Source: a virus
Strand: one strand, 5' to 3'
Length of the DNA stretch: 29,712 bases
IMG/VR virus record: IMGVR_UViG_3300036719_000234
Location: 1-29,712 of that record
Below the pieces are notes generated by a model. The model saw only the letters and a program-made list of their open reading frames with translations, did not search any database and was not told the DNA's origin. The translations under genes were made by a program, and so were the position numbers. The stretch's first letter is position 1, and each line of letters starts with the position of its first letter. Below are positions 1-9,762 of this stretch, piece after piece.

Positions 1-2
1 AG

Positions 3-1277
3 GACATTGCAGCACAGCAACAAAATCAATTAACCCTGGCAGATGCTCTTACACAAGGTGATATTTCAGCAGCAGCCAAGGCTGCAGCAGATTATTCTGC
101 TCAGCAGGCAGAGGTTGCTTCTAGAAGTGCTAGAGAAGCACTTGACGAACAAAGAGCAGCAATGGAAGTTGCTAGACAAAAACAACTTGATGATCTTAGA
201 ACAAAAATTAATGGAAAAGAATATACTAGAAAACAACTTACAGCAGAAATAGCAGCAATACAAGAAACACATATTGATAAACTTGAAAAAGAAATAGAAG
301 CAAGAAATCGCTTAGTGTCTGCACATGAAGATGCAAACACAAAGGCTTTGGCAAATGTAGAAATTAATAAAATGACTGCATCAGAATGGGAAATTATAAA
401 AGGTGCTGCTACTACATTAAATGAAGCATATGATGCACAGGTAATTAATATTGATGAAATTGCAACATCAGTAGGTGGAGTATCTGCAGCATGGGATGCA
501 GTTGGAGAAGCAATCAAGAATGCATCTCTAGAAGTTGGAAAGTATCCATTATCTGGATCAGAAAAGTTTGCAACAGACAAAGCAGCAGTAGATAAAAAAG
601 CAGCAGCAGATAAGTTGGCAGCAGACAAAGCAGCAGCAGAGGCTAAGGCACTTGCAGATGCAAAAGCAGCAGCCGATGCTAAGGCGTTAGCGGATGCAAA
701 GGCTGAAGCAGATAGACTAGCAAAATTGCAGTTAGTTCCTAACTTTACTCCATACCTTCCACCATCAACAACCGCACTAAAACCAGGAGACAAAGGGTTT
801 GTTGGACCAGTGCTTCCACGAACATCTGGTGGTGGTGGAGGAGGTCGTTTTGGAAATCAACTGTTGCTGTCAAATGGTGGAATGATTCCTAAGTATATGC
901 CAATGGGAGGTTTAGTTCCATATATGGATGGCGGAGGAATGTTTAAACCCAAAGGCACCGACACTGTTCCAGCAATGCTAACCCCTGGAGAATTTGTTAT
1001 AAAAAGAAGTATTGCAGATCAATACGGAGCATTTCTTGAATCATTAAATAATGGAAATTATAAATCTTTTGAGGCACCCACATATTCTTCTATGAATAAT
1101 AATGTTAAGATTGGAGCAGGTGCAGCAGGTTCTGCATCAGATAACTCCAGCAAGGTGTATAATTATAACGTAGGAATTAGCGTAAATAATACAAGTGCAA
1201 ATGCAGACGACATTGCCAAGGTAGTTATGGCTGAGATTAAATATATTGATTCACAAAGACTTAGAGGACAAAGGTAA
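3..1277 (+). CDS. Tape measure protein, C-terminal part (5' truncated by window edge)
   Basis: The reading frame is open from the first bases of the window, so only the C-terminal ~424 residues are seen; an internal ATG at 162 is not the real start. The visible protein begins with Ala/Gln-rich helical sequence, continues through charged coiled coil, then an Ala/Lys/Asp-rich heptad-like stretch (about 570-720), and ends in a Gly-rich segment with the motif GTDTVPAMLTPGEFVI. That motif is a hallmark, from family knowledge, of the C terminus of tape measure proteins of siphophages of Gram-positive bacteria. The protein sets tail-tube length and is injected at infection. Its stop overlaps the next start by one base (TAATG), as expected in a tail operon. 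Confidence 0.9.
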   Translation, partial: DIAAQQQNQLTLADALTQGDISAAAKAAADYSAQQAEVASRSAREALDEQRAAMEVARQKQLDDLRTKINGKEYTRKQLTAEIAAIQETHIDKLEKEIEARNRLVSAHEDANTKALANVEINKMTASEWEIIKGAATTLNEAYDAQVINIDEIATSVGGVSAAWDAVGEAIKNASLEVGKYPLSGSEKFATDKAAVDKKAAADKLAADKAAAEAKALADAKAAADAKALADAKAEADRLAKLQLVPNFTPYLPPSTTALKPGDKGFVGPVLPRTSGGGGGGRFGNQLLLSNGGMIPKYMPMGGLVPYMDGGGMFKPKGTDTVPAMLTPGEFVIKRSIADQYGAFLESLNNGNYKSFEAPTYSSMNNNVKIGAGAAGSASDNSSKVYNYNVGISVNNTSANADDIAKVVMAEIKYIDSQRLRGQR

Positions 1278-1912
1278 TGGCAACGTCAGGGTATATAACG
1301 GGCAGAAGGCGGTATCAGAGACCGCAGGGCATTCTTTGGTCTAATAACCCAGGAACACTCTCAAACGGTCTCTACGTGCCTACAGGGTATGAGGTTGGGG
1401 CAGATATAGGGGAAGAGACTAATGTTTCCTTGATAGATCAGTTCTTAATACTATCTGACCACAATAGGAGTGAGTTGAGATTTTCTCCAAAAAGAATTGA
1501 ACAAAGACAAAGAACTATTAATGGCAGAATGCGATCCTACCATATTGCAGATAAACTAGAAATTTCTTTCTCTTGGGAAAACCTTCCATCAAGATCTTAT
1601 AATGAAAGTCCAGAATTTAATTCTACTGGGGTATCTGCACTAAAAGGAACTCAGTCTGAGTATACCTCTGATGGTGCTGCTGGTGGTGTAGATATACTTG
1701 ATTGGTATGAAACACATAAGGGGCCATTTTGGATGTTCCTTGCCTATGATAAATATAATAACTTTAAAAATACAGAAAGTCCATATGCACACCTTGACCA
1801 ATATAATCAAGTTATTCAGGTATACATTGCTGATTTTAATTATACCGTTGTAAAGCGTGGGGCAACAAATCACGATCTTTGGAATATTTCGGTAACACTG
1901 GAAGAGGTTTAG
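1277..1912 (+). CDS. Distal tail / minor tail protein
   Basis: A 211-aa protein directly after the tape measure gene, where siphophages encode the distal tail protein that joins the tube to the tip. It has no signal peptide or membrane segment. It is rich in Tyr, Trp and Arg, with a basic N terminus (GRRRYQRP) and a beta-rich body including ISFSWENLPSR and KGPFWMFLAY. That composition is common in tail-tip adaptor proteins. The ATG overlaps the preceding TAA by one base. Function is inferred from position and composition; I do not recognise a diagnostic domain. A head-tail role is unlikely because of the position after the tape measure. Confidence 0.65.
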   Translation: MATSGYITGRRRYQRPQGILWSNNPGTLSNGLYVPTGYEVGADIGEETNVSLIDQFLILSDHNRSELRFSPKRIEQRQRTINGRMRSYHIADKLEISFSWENLPSRSYNESPEFNSTGVSALKGTQSEYTSDGAAGGVDILDWYETHKGPFWMFLAYDKYNNFKNTESPYAHLDQYNQVIQVYIADFNYTVVKRGATNHDLWNISVTLEEV

Positions 1913-1913
1913 T

Positions 1914-4900
1914 GTGTTTGTAAGTAGCGAACTAAAGACACACCTAGAGTCATCGGCAACCATTCAACTACAGTCTTTAGTTTTGGCTGAATGGAATATG
2001 AATATGCCAGATAACATTCAACAACTTGGTAACTATAGATATCGCCCAACTGGAACAGACACAAAATTTAAAACAATATCAAATACATTTGATCCTGCAG
2101 ATGTTGCAGGACTATACACTGGAGCAACAGACGCGGATATCTCAATAGACGGTGGATATACAAACTCCGATACGCCACAATTCTTTATTTCTAAAAAAGA
2201 TAAAATGAAGATGTTGTACTCTTTGGAAGATTGCGTTAGACCTTTTAGACCAAGATCAGGCATTAACAAGTTAATGTATTTTAGTGGAACCCACATACAC
2301 AATTCAAACGAGTCAATGTCTCAAAGACCAAGATACTACATGCCTTCTAGATATGATGAGTTTAGATACTGGACTTCTTATAGAACAGAAACTATTACAG
2401 AGAGCAATGTCACAAAAACAATTGAGCGTGGTATTGCTAAAAATAAAGTAGGGACCTTAAATTATATTGATGATGCAGCACCATTTGTTGTTTACAAAGA
2501 AAATGTACCTGCAAACAGAATTATTGTAAAGATGCAAACAAATGTTGGAACGGTTGATCTTGGTCCGTACGTAACTTCAGCGGGACCAATACAAGATCCC
2601 CTCTACCGTTCTGACTATAAGACAACACCTGTTAATTGGAAGATTCAATATCTAAAAGATAACTCTTGGGTAGATGCTCAATCATTTAACGCCAATAGCA
2701 CAAGAGATGACGGGACACCAATTATAGGTGCCGATGGATATGTTGAACTACAGTATGGTTTGACTATACCAAAAGAATATAAAACAAAGTTTAAGTATCA
2801 AGGAACCCTTCCATCAAGTACACAACTTCCAGATAAAAATTTTGATGGTTACGCATATTTAGTTATCCCTACAACAAATACTAGAGGAACCTACCACGTC
2901 TGGAATTCTGACAATGAAGAGTATGATACCTTTACACCACAATACGGTTGGAGAGTTGCAGAAGAGACCATTAATAGCGAAAGCAGTTTTATAGAAGACC
3001 TAACCTCTCCATATTATTTTAATGACGAAACAGACGGGCAAAAGGTTTATAGAGAATTTCAAAATATTAAAGGAATTCGTATTGTAGTAGATACAATGAA
3101 CAGGTTTGACTCTAGATTTGATTTAATTGAAATGTCACCTAGACTATGTGCTGATATTTCTAATAAGGTTATAAGTTTTAGAGTTAACAAAAGTTTAGCA
3201 GATCTTGGGGCAACGTCTCTACCAGTAGGGCAATTGCTTGCTTCATCAGGAGATATATCTTTATTTGATGATGACCAAGCATTTAATCCAAACAATACAA
3301 CAAGTATCATATCTAAATATTTAAGAAAAAATATTAAATTTAATTTTTATGAAAAGATAATAAATGTTGGAGACTTTGATTACTTTGTCCCAATTAAAAC
3401 TTTATATTCAGAAGGTTTTCCACAAGTAGATCGCAGTTCTGGAACATTGTCACTTTCGCTAAGAGATCTGTACTTCTTTTTTGAATCAATGCCAGCACCA
3501 AGAATGCTTGTTACTGAGGCTTCACTTAGTTATGCGATTACCTTATTGCTTGACTATATTGGGTTTACTAACTATACATTCCTAAGAGTGCCTGGAGAAA
3601 AAGATCCAGTAATACCATATTTCTTTATTGCTCCAGATCAAAATGTTGCAGAAGTTTTAAATCAGTTAGCAGTATCAACACAAAGTGCAATGTTCTTTGA
3701 CGAGAGCAATAACTTTGTAGTAATGAGCAAAGACTACTTGATGCCTTTAGAAACACAAAGACCAAGCACCTTTGTTCTTTCTGGATCAAACAATCAGTCA
3801 GACACAGGTGTAACTGAAAATGCTACATCTGGAACTCTTCCCAACATTATTTCTATATCATCTGAAGACAAGAAAGTTTTTAATGCTGGGAAAATTAATT
3901 ATACAACTAGATATATTCAAAGATCCTATGGTTCAATCCGCCAAGCAAGTTTAGTAGATCAAGAAAAAACATGGATATATAAACCTGCACTGCTATGGGA
4001 AGTATCTGGAACTGAAAATACAAAAACCATAAACGAAGTTGCAAGCACTCAGGGTAGTTATGTATTAGGCGCTATGCCAATTGCATCAGATGTTACTAGC
4101 GCTATCCCCACGGTTGTTGGCAATCAAATAATAAATAATATTATTGATCTAGGAGAAAACGTTTATTGGCTTACAAGATATAGTGGATACTTATACTCCA
4201 ATGCAGAAGTTATTAAATACGATGCTGCTGAGTTTAGCGTTACAATTGGACTTTGGTATGACATTAAGTCAGACGGAACAATAGACTATGCAAGACAATA
4301 TTTTGTAGATCCTGGAAACCTTGCTCCTGCATCAGTTATCTCTACCCTTGAGGCACAGGTTAAGGCAAAGTCAATTACTCAAGAGGCAGCAGATAAAACT
4401 ATCCAAGAATGGAAGTTTAATCACAGGCAAGGTTCTAGTAATGTTTGGATTAGCAGCAATGAAGAGTATCAAAAATATTTTTCAGTTATACCTTTTAATG
4501 GAAAGATATATCCAACAGGAAGAATAAGAATTTATACTGTTCCTTATTATGAAACAATAAACGGTAACACAAGAATGAAAAATGGCGCTGTAGTTGAGCA
4601 TGGTCGTGCACAGTTTGGCACACAGGCTACTTCACATACTGCTGGAATTAGTTCTTATTGGTCAAACAATGATAACGTTCGTGGATGCACCATGAAGTCT
4701 CAATACTTATTTACAACAGATCCATCGCCAACAACTCCAACTACAGCAGTAGGTGGCGCTGGTATTGATAATGCACGTGCAAAGCAAACAACAAGAAATA
4801 GCATTATAAGAAACTTTATGTCTATAAGTGGAAAAACAGAAACAGACGTAAACTCTTTTAGCCAAACAAGAACTGGAACTATTCAATCATCTGCACTTGT

Positions 4901-6434
4901 TATGAATGGACCATCGTTTGCCACTACAGAAAAGCCAACTGACTTTATTTCTTATGTATATAAACCACTAGATAATGCATACAAGCATTTTGGAACAAGA
5001 ATGCGGATAATTGGAAAGATTGAAAATAACCAAACAAGAGGCCAGACACCAACAGGAAGTAGTTCTTATTACCAGGTAACTGGTTCACTCACTGATCAGA
5101 CCGTCAGCATCGGTGGTGGCTCTGGCGGTCTTGGCGTTATGCTCAATCCAGACACAAACAATGGATACTATTTTGAAATCGTTGCATTAACAGAAAGCAA
5201 TGTTGAGTCTTATCTTCAAACAAACGGAGACGGTTCTGAAGATGTTGTAATCCATAATGTTTTGTTTTATAAAATTAAAAAAGATAATGCAAACTCAGAC
5301 GCTATTCCTGTAAAACTTTGGGGAGGCCTTTCAAAAATTACAGTTGACGATGGTAGTTTTACGGGACAATACAGAATGACAACTGAAGAAACTCCAACAG
5401 TATATGACCTTTCTGTTGAATATAAAGACATTGGTAAAACTAGAAGATTTTATTTATATATAAATAACAATCTAGTTAAAATTGTTGATGATGTAGACCC
5501 ACTGCCAATATACAACAATATGGCACTATTTACTCGTGGATCTTCTAGAGTTATGTTTGAAAATATTTATGCTTTAGCGGACAACTATTCTCAAAATACA
5601 GTTGCCACAGCAGTTGATACCGTATCTAAAACATTTCTAGATGATGCAATAGATATTAATGAATCATTCAGAAAGTATGCAATGAGTGGCTTTGTACAGT
5701 CCACTTACCTTTCAGGTGTAAGCGCACAGCAGCCACCAAAGTATAATATGTATTTTGATGAATTTGGAACTATCATGAGAGAGTGTGCGTATTTTGATAT
5801 CAAATATGATCGTGCTTACCCAGCATTGTATGCACAACTGTCCCCAACCTTTAATCGTATCAAGGGCTACACCACTTCTGGTTTCTATGCAGATTCATAT
5901 GGTGCTGAGTTTCTCGTATTTAATGCTACAGATAAAGCAATTGTTCTTGATGACACAAGTGGAAACTATCTTAGAATTCAAGGCATCACATTTACACAGG
6001 ATACTACCCATGAACTAACTGTTGACGAATACTTTAATAAAAGATCTATCCTATCTGACCCAGAAATGCAAGGAACAACAGTCTTAACATCTCCATATGT
6101 TGAAGCAGAAATATATAATAAAATAAAACAAAGTAGAATGATTTATGGAAATAACGAATTTTCAATTGATGCTCAATACATTCAGACTCAAGATTCTGCT
6201 AATAGTCTGATGGGATGGATAATTGATAAACTGATGACACCAAAAAGATCTGTTGGTGTAAACATCTTTAGCATACCAACACTTCAACTAGGAGACATAG
6301 TTACAATTAATTATAAGGATAGCAATAATCTTGACATTATTTCTACACCCTCAACTAGATTTGTCGTGTATAATATTGAGTATACAAGAAATCTAGATGG
6401 ACCAAATATGACAATATACTTGAGTGAGGTGTAG
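1914..6434 (+). CDS. Large tail hub / minor tail protein with lectin-like domain
   Basis: A 1506-aa protein starting at GTG, one base after the previous stop. It is the largest gene in the window and sits where the tail-associated hub or tip protein belongs. The N-terminal half is beta-rich. The part near residues 480-620 resembles hub (gp27-like) domains (DFDYFVPIKTLYSEGFP, then APDQNVAEVLNQL). Residues about 1015-1225 look like a concanavalin/LamG-type jelly roll (LGVMLNPDTNNGYYFEI ... FYLYINNNLVKIVDD), which would bind host surface glycans. The C terminus (LGDIVTINYKDSNN ... NMTIYLSEV) has the shape common at the end of such tail proteins. It probably contributes to receptor recognition. 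Domain borders are rough and read by eye. Confidence 0.75.
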   Translation: MFVSSELKTHLESSATIQLQSLVLAEWNMNMPDNIQQLGNYRYRPTGTDTKFKTISNTFDPADVAGLYTGATDADISIDGGYTNSDTPQFFISKKDKMKMLYSLEDCVRPFRPRSGINKLMYFSGTHIHNSNESMSQRPRYYMPSRYDEFRYWTSYRTETITESNVTKTIERGIAKNKVGTLNYIDDAAPFVVYKENVPANRIIVKMQTNVGTVDLGPYVTSAGPIQDPLYRSDYKTTPVNWKIQYLKDNSWVDAQSFNANSTRDDGTPIIGADGYVELQYGLTIPKEYKTKFKYQGTLPSSTQLPDKNFDGYAYLVIPTTNTRGTYHVWNSDNEEYDTFTPQYGWRVAEETINSESSFIEDLTSPYYFNDETDGQKVYREFQNIKGIRIVVDTMNRFDSRFDLIEMSPRLCADISNKVISFRVNKSLADLGATSLPVGQLLASSGDISLFDDDQAFNPNNTTSIISKYLRKNIKFNFYEKIINVGDFDYFVPIKTLYSEGFPQVDRSSGTLSLSLRDLYFFFESMPAPRMLVTEASLSYAITLLLDYIGFTNYTFLRVPGEKDPVIPYFFIAPDQNVAEVLNQLAVSTQSAMFFDESNNFVVMSKDYLMPLETQRPSTFVLSGSNNQSDTGVTENATSGTLPNIISISSEDKKVFNAGKINYTTRYIQRSYGSIRQASLVDQEKTWIYKPALLWEVSGTENTKTINEVASTQGSYVLGAMPIASDVTSAIPTVVGNQIINNIIDLGENVYWLTRYSGYLYSNAEVIKYDAAEFSVTIGLWYDIKSDGTIDYARQYFVDPGNLAPASVISTLEAQVKAKSITQEAADKTIQEWKFNHRQGSSNVWISSNEEYQKYFSVIPFNGKIYPTGRIRIYTVPYYETINGNTRMKNGAVVEHGRAQFGTQATSHTAGISSYWSNNDNVRGCTMKSQYLFTTDPSPTTPTTAVGGAGIDNARAKQTTRNSIIRNFMSISGKTETDVNSFSQTRTGTIQSSALVMNGPSFATTEKPTDFISYVYKPLDNAYKHFGTRMRIIGKIENNQTRGQTPTGSSSYYQVTGSLTDQTVSIGGGSGGLGVMLNPDTNNGYYFEIVALTESNVESYLQTNGDGSEDVVIHNVLFYKIKKDNANSDAIPVKLWGGLSKITVDDGSFTGQYRMTTEETPTVYDLSVEYKDIGKTRRFYLYINNNLVKIVDDVDPLPIYNNMALFTRGSSRVMFENIYALADNYSQNTVATAVDTVSKTFLDDAIDINESFRKYAMSGFVQSTYLSGVSAQQPPKYNMYFDEFGTIMRECAYFDIKYDRAYPALYAQLSPTFNRIKGYTTSGFYADSYGAEFLVFNATDKAIVLDDTSGNYLRIQGITFTQDTTHELTVDEYFNKRSILSDPEMQGTTVLTSPYVEAEIYNKIKQSRMIYGNNEFSIDAQYIQTQDSANSLMGWIIDKLMTPKRSVGVNIFSIPTLQLGDIVTINYKDSNNLDIISTPSTRFVVYNIEYTRNLDGPNMTIYLSEV

Positions 6435-6435
6435 G

Positions 6436-6969
6436 ATGGCCGTACAAAATAATACAGGTTCATCTGTGTCTGCTACCCCTGCCACACCAGCATCAATAGG
6501 CATTTCTTTTGTTTCTTCAAGTAGCACCACGCAGGTTAAGAGTGCTACAAAAGACATTATCTTGTTTGATGATGGAGCAGTCCCTGTAGACCTTATGGCA
6601 GATTTAATTTTTGAAAATATTGGGGGACAAGAGTTAATTAACATTGCAAGACGTGACACTGTTAATGGACAAAAGATTAGTTATCAACCAATTAAAAATC
6701 TTTCATCCATAGAGCAACAGTACAATCCTAATAATATTGTTAGTCTTCAGGCAACATCGGACAAGTACTTTGCAAACTTTCCCATCAAACTTGACGATAA
6801 AATTCCCCAAGTAGGACAAGGAACTGCAGGAGATTATGTGTATATAGATACAGTAACTGGAGACCTGGTCGTTGAGTCTGTTAATCTTGAAGCAGACGAA
6901 CAGGTAGAAATTCAGATAGCCAGAAGTGGTACAATATATGAAACAGAATTTAATGAGGGAGTGTCTTGA
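6436..6969 (+). CDS. Putative tail/baseplate structural protein
   Basis: A 177-aa protein counted from ATG 6436. The frame also offers GTG at 6424, but GAGGTG at 6425-6430 lies five bases before 6436 and acts as a good ribosome site for it, so the short form is chosen. The N terminus is a Ser/Thr/Pro-rich low-complexity stretch, followed by a compact acidic domain containing KISYQPIKNLSSIEQQYNP and DYVYIDTVTGDLVVE. No catalytic motif is seen. It lies between the hub gene and fibre-like genes, so a baseplate or fibre-adaptor role is likely. The stop overlaps the next start by four bases (TTGA). Confidence 0.55.
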   Translation: MAVQNNTGSSVSATPATPASIGISFVSSSSTTQVKSATKDIILFDDGAVPVDLMADLIFENIGGQELINIARRDTVNGQKISYQPIKNLSSIEQQYNPNNIVSLQATSDKYFANFPIKLDDKIPQVGQGTAGDYVYIDTVTGDLVVESVNLEADEQVEIQIARSGTIYETEFNEGVS

Positions 6970-8090
6970 TAACTGATAAGGGTAAGTCTATAATTGGAAA
7001 ATACCTACTTGGCCAGGCTCCAGCCTATGCTTCATATGTGGCTATTGGCTGTGGCCCTAAACCTCTTGACACTACAGATGTTCTTGGAGATTATTCTAAT
7101 AAAAAAAGCCTTGATTTTGAAATGCTAAGAATACCAATATCTTCTAGAGGGTTTGTGAGTGAGGGTGGATTAGATAAAATTGTTTTTTCTGCAGAACTTC
7201 CAGCAGAAGAAAGATATGAAATAACAGAAGTTGGAATTTTTTCTGCAAATTCAAATCCTTCTGCAGGATCATATGATAGCAAAACAGTGTTTTCTTTCTC
7301 TGGTTCAGAAAATTGGAACTATCATACATCATCTTCAGCAACAGCAATTACACCAATACCTGAAGCACTAGATGATGATGATGATAACATAATTTCAACG
7401 GGGCTTAAAGTTTTTCAAACAAATGCAGATAATTCAATTTTTTATAAAACCTCAAGAGCAAATAGATATGAAAGATGTAGATTTTTAAATAACGTAATAC
7501 TTATGCGTGGTGATGATGCAACGTTGACAGTTAGTGGTGGACACTTTGTCATTGGTGCAGGATCTAACCACATACACTACACTAGCCCAAGCGTAAACTT
7601 TTCTCAAAACTCTCCAATAGATGAACTTAGGTTAGCATTTTCTGTTATTAATAAAGACGGAGACTCTGCTCTTGCACCAGACACAGTCAGAATTCTTGTA
7701 GACTTTGCATCAACTGATGATGGATCTGGAGAATATGCTAGGTTTGAAGCAGAAATAGTAAATGGAACTGGTGCTGGTGAGTACGATCTAGATGAAAATA
7801 GATATGTAGTTATTTCAAAACAACTTCAACAACTATATACAAGTGCTAACTTTACATGGAATGCCGTTACTGTTGCTAAGATTTATGTTACTGCCATTGA
7901 TGGCGGAGTAGTTTCAGATGATTACTATATTGCTCTTGACGCAATGAGACTAGAAAATGTTGGAACTACAAACGTTCTGTACGGTCTTACTGGGTACTCA
8001 GTTATTCAAAATCCTACATCAGAATCAATTATTAAATCACCTAACACAAGCAATTATGTTGAGTTTAGATTTTCCATAGGTGTCACATAG
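6966..8090 (+). CDS. Putative tail fibre / receptor-binding protein
   Basis: A 374-aa protein with a TTG start in a four-base overlap with the upstream stop. The N terminus (TDKGKSIIGKYLLGQAPAYA, then SYVAIGCGPKPL) resembles the conserved attachment domain of tail-fibre-like proteins in actinobacterial phages, and it is followed by ERYEITEVGIFSA. The C-terminal two thirds is beta-rich and resembles a jelly-roll binding domain (YYIALDAMRLENVGT). A stretch of six Asp near residue 140 (DDDDDN) separates the two parts. This architecture fits a fibre with an N-terminal docking domain and a distal binding domain. Function is by position and general resemblance. Confidence 0.6.
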   Translation: MITDKGKSIIGKYLLGQAPAYASYVAIGCGPKPLDTTDVLGDYSNKKSLDFEMLRIPISSRGFVSEGGLDKIVFSAELPAEERYEITEVGIFSANSNPSAGSYDSKTVFSFSGSENWNYHTSSSATAITPIPEALDDDDDNIISTGLKVFQTNADNSIFYKTSRANRYERCRFLNNVILMRGDDATLTVSGGHFVIGAGSNHIHYTSPSVNFSQNSPIDELRLAFSVINKDGDSALAPDTVRILVDFASTDDGSGEYARFEAEIVNGTGAGEYDLDENRYVVISKQLQQLYTSANFTWNAVTVAKIYVTAIDGGVVSDDYYIALDAMRLENVGTTNVLYGLTGYSVIQNPTSESIIKSPNTSNYVEFRFSIGVT

Positions 8091-8590
8091 TGTCTGAGGT
8101 AATTAAAAAGGCAAAAGTTTTAAAAGAAAACTTGCCACCTATCAATAGCATTAATGGAACATATAGTGTTAGGTATAGACTTATATCTGAAGATAAAAAC
8201 AGAGTGTCTGCATGGTCTTCTGTTTATACTGTTGATCCAAACTATACCTATGTTCCTGGAAAAATAAATGTATCTTCTTCTGATGGTGTAGTCCGTATAG
8301 CATGGGATTCTGTAACAGTTAAAATTGGAGCAAATGTTATTCGTCAAGCAAAAGATTATGATATTTTTGTTAAATGGAGCAAGTCTGCTGGTCTAGGCGA
8401 TTGGAACTATGTAGAAAGAATATCAACAAATAGTACCACTCTTGTTGTTCCAGATACCTTTTTTATTGACGGGGTAGATGAAGAAGATGTTCCAAATAGA
8501 GTAACAGTTGAGGTATACTTAATAGGAGAACCAGTAACAAGGGAATATACAACACTGCGTGTTTATAATCCAGCAATGCATACGGTCTAA
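8090..8590 (+). CDS. Fibronectin-III-like tail protein
   Basis: A 166-aa protein starting at a GTG that shares its first base with the previous stop. The middle has an FnIII-like beta-sandwich pattern: YTYVPGKINVSSSDGVVRIA, then WDSV, a YDIFVKWSK strand and a closing TTLVVPDTFF strand. FnIII modules are frequent in phage tail and fibre proteins, where they serve as spacers or weak glycan binders. No signal peptide, membrane helix or enzyme motif is seen. It most likely forms part of the tail tip or fibre with its neighbours. Confidence 0.5.
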   Translation: MSEVIKKAKVLKENLPPINSINGTYSVRYRLISEDKNRVSAWSSVYTVDPNYTYVPGKINVSSSDGVVRIAWDSVTVKIGANVIRQAKDYDIFVKWSKSAGLGDWNYVERISTNSTTLVVPDTFFIDGVDEEDVPNRVTVEVYLIGEPVTREYTTLRVYNPAMHTV

Positions 8591-8599
8591 TGATATAAT
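8591..8599 (+). promoter_or_regulatory. Candidate extended -10 promoter (TGATATAAT)
   Basis: TGA-TATAAT lies just after the stop at 8590. Its +1 would fall near 8606, three bases before the ATG at 8609. A GGAG at 8600-8603 could serve as ribosome site for read-through mRNA. No clear -35 is seen, so this may be a chance match, but the same TGN-TATA(A/C)T pattern recurs in front of several other genes here. Confidence 0.35.
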
Positions 8600-8608
8600 G
8601 GAGATATA

Positions 8609-9049
8609 ATGGCAAAAATACCACTACCCGAAAGAGGGCAACCAATAGATGTTACATACATCTACGAACTAACTAAGGCAATTAATGACCTTTCTGCACA
8701 GGTATCCTCAGCAACCTATAAATCTACAACCGTAGACGCAGGAACTGCTGGCCCACAAAGTGTAAAAACATCAGATGCAAAGTTTGTTGGTGGATTTGTA
8801 GACGTAGCAAATAACAAGACGGTTACTGCTTCTTCAGAAGTTTCTTTTTCTTTTCCATATAGCGACTTTAAATATGCTCCAGTAGTTACTGCAACACCAA
8901 TTAATAAAGGTGGAACTCCAGCGGGACAAAACGTAACAGTAACACTAACAAGTGTTACAACAACAAGGGTAGATGGAATTGTAAGATTTAATGCCGCTGG
9001 CGATCTTACTGTTGGTGTTAACCTTATTGTTATTGGCATACCAAACTAA
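8609..9049 (+). CDS. Putative fibre-tip protein with coiled-coil N terminus and beta C terminus
   Basis: A 146-aa protein, the last of the tail group. Residues ~15-40 (YIYELTKAINDLSAQVSSAT) form a short amphipathic helix suited to trimerisation. The rest is Thr/Val-rich beta sequence (FPYSDFKYAPVVTATPINKG ... VDGIVRFNAAGDLTVGVNLI). This resembles the H-type lectin-like or collar-like C-terminal domains used as fibre tips. It has no signal peptide. GGAG at 8600-8603 is the ribosome site. It may be separately transcribed from the -10 just upstream. The structural role is inferred. Confidence 0.5.
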   Translation: MAKIPLPERGQPIDVTYIYELTKAINDLSAQVSSATYKSTTVDAGTAGPQSVKTSDAKFVGGFVDVANNKTVTASSEVSFSFPYSDFKYAPVVTATPINKGGTPAGQNVTVTLTSVTTTRVDGIVRFNAAGDLTVGVNLIVIGIPN

Positions 9050-9065
9050 CATTAAGGAAAATAAA

Positions 9066-9257
9066 TTGATTTCTTGCAAAAAATGCAAAGGTAGGATGTT
9101 TGTTGACAGACAATACTCTAGTATTGATCATGTTGAAACTTACTGTATTCATTGTGGGTCAAGAATATTTTTCCATCCACCAAACGAAAGTAAGGAAGGC
9201 GCATGGATACTTCTAAACGAAAAATCCAGAGCGAAGCATACAATAACGAACCTGTAA
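9066..9257 (+). CDS. Small zinc-ribbon protein
   Basis: A 63-aa protein. The frame extends upstream into the preceding gene, but TTG 9066 is preceded by AAGGAAA at 9054-9060, and the protein from there (ISCKKCKGRMFVDR...) begins right at the zinc motif. Two knuckles, CKKC near residue 4 and CIHC near residue 30, form a zinc ribbon of the type seen in small transcription-factor-like or structural phage proteins. Its last 55 bases overlap the next gene in another frame, which is long for this genome. Role unknown; DNA/RNA binding or protein bridging is plausible. Confidence 0.65.
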   Translation: MISCKKCKGRMFVDRQYSSIDHVETYCIHCGSRIFFHPPNESKEGAWILLNEKSRAKHTITNL

Positions 9258-9745
9258 TTAAGGGTAAAGTTAAAGTATGGTTTTTAAATGGGGACTTGAT
9301 AAAGGTTCATCACTCTTCAAGATCAACAGGATTAGTAACTGTATACAACATAACAAAAGATAGATTAGAATCCTGTATGCTTATTGATTTTAAAAAACAA
9401 AGAGAGAGAGCCTACAGTGTATCAGAGACTGCTATTCTTGTCAATAGGCATAGAAAGTATATTCCAAGTTTAATTAAACGAGGAGTTATTCCTCCACCGA
9501 TTGGTGCTAGTTTAAATGGAGAAAGATCTTGGCAAACAAGAGCGTATTATTCAGAATCGCACGTCAAAGAGATTCGTGCTATACTTGCAAGTATACATAT
9601 TGGGCAACCAAGAAAAGACAAATTAATAACAAATAACATGACTCCGACAAGCCAAGAATTGACACGGCGTATGGGAGACGGTATACTTACATATACGAAG
9701 ACAGAAGATGGACGATTTATTCCAGTGTGGAGTGAGTCCATTTAA
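9203..9745 (+). CDS. MerR/excisionase-like helix-turn-helix protein
   Basis: A 180-aa protein. ATG 9203 follows AAGGAAGG at 9192-9199, a strong ribosome site lying inside the upstream gene. After a small beta-rich N terminus (VKVWFLNGDLIKVHH), residues ~65-115 read as a winged-HTH of MerR/excisionase type (YSVSETAILVNRHRKYIPSL, then IKRGVIPPP), with an aromatic/Arg wing (ERSWQTRAYYSESHVKEI). Such proteins bind DNA as regulators, terminase-like factors or excisionases. No integrase is in the window, so transcriptional control at the border between tail and replication genes is more likely. Confidence 0.6.
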   Translation: MDTSKRKIQSEAYNNEPVIKGKVKVWFLNGDLIKVHHSSRSTGLVTVYNITKDRLESCMLIDFKKQRERAYSVSETAILVNRHRKYIPSLIKRGVIPPPIGASLNGERSWQTRAYYSESHVKEIRAILASIHIGQPRKDKLITNNMTPTSQELTRRMGDGILTYTKTEDGRFIPVWSESI

Positions 9746-9762
9746 AATGAAATGGGTGGATA

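Noticed and set aside
101-793. A 230-aa minus-strand reading frame opposite the tape measure gene
   Set aside because: Its Ala/Ser repeats are the complement of the Ala/Lys coiled-coil codons on the + strand; there is no start signal.
9203-9745. Excisionase of a lysogeny module
   Set aside because: The HTH fits MerR/excisionase types, but no integrase, attachment site or repressor is in the window; a regulator is simpler.
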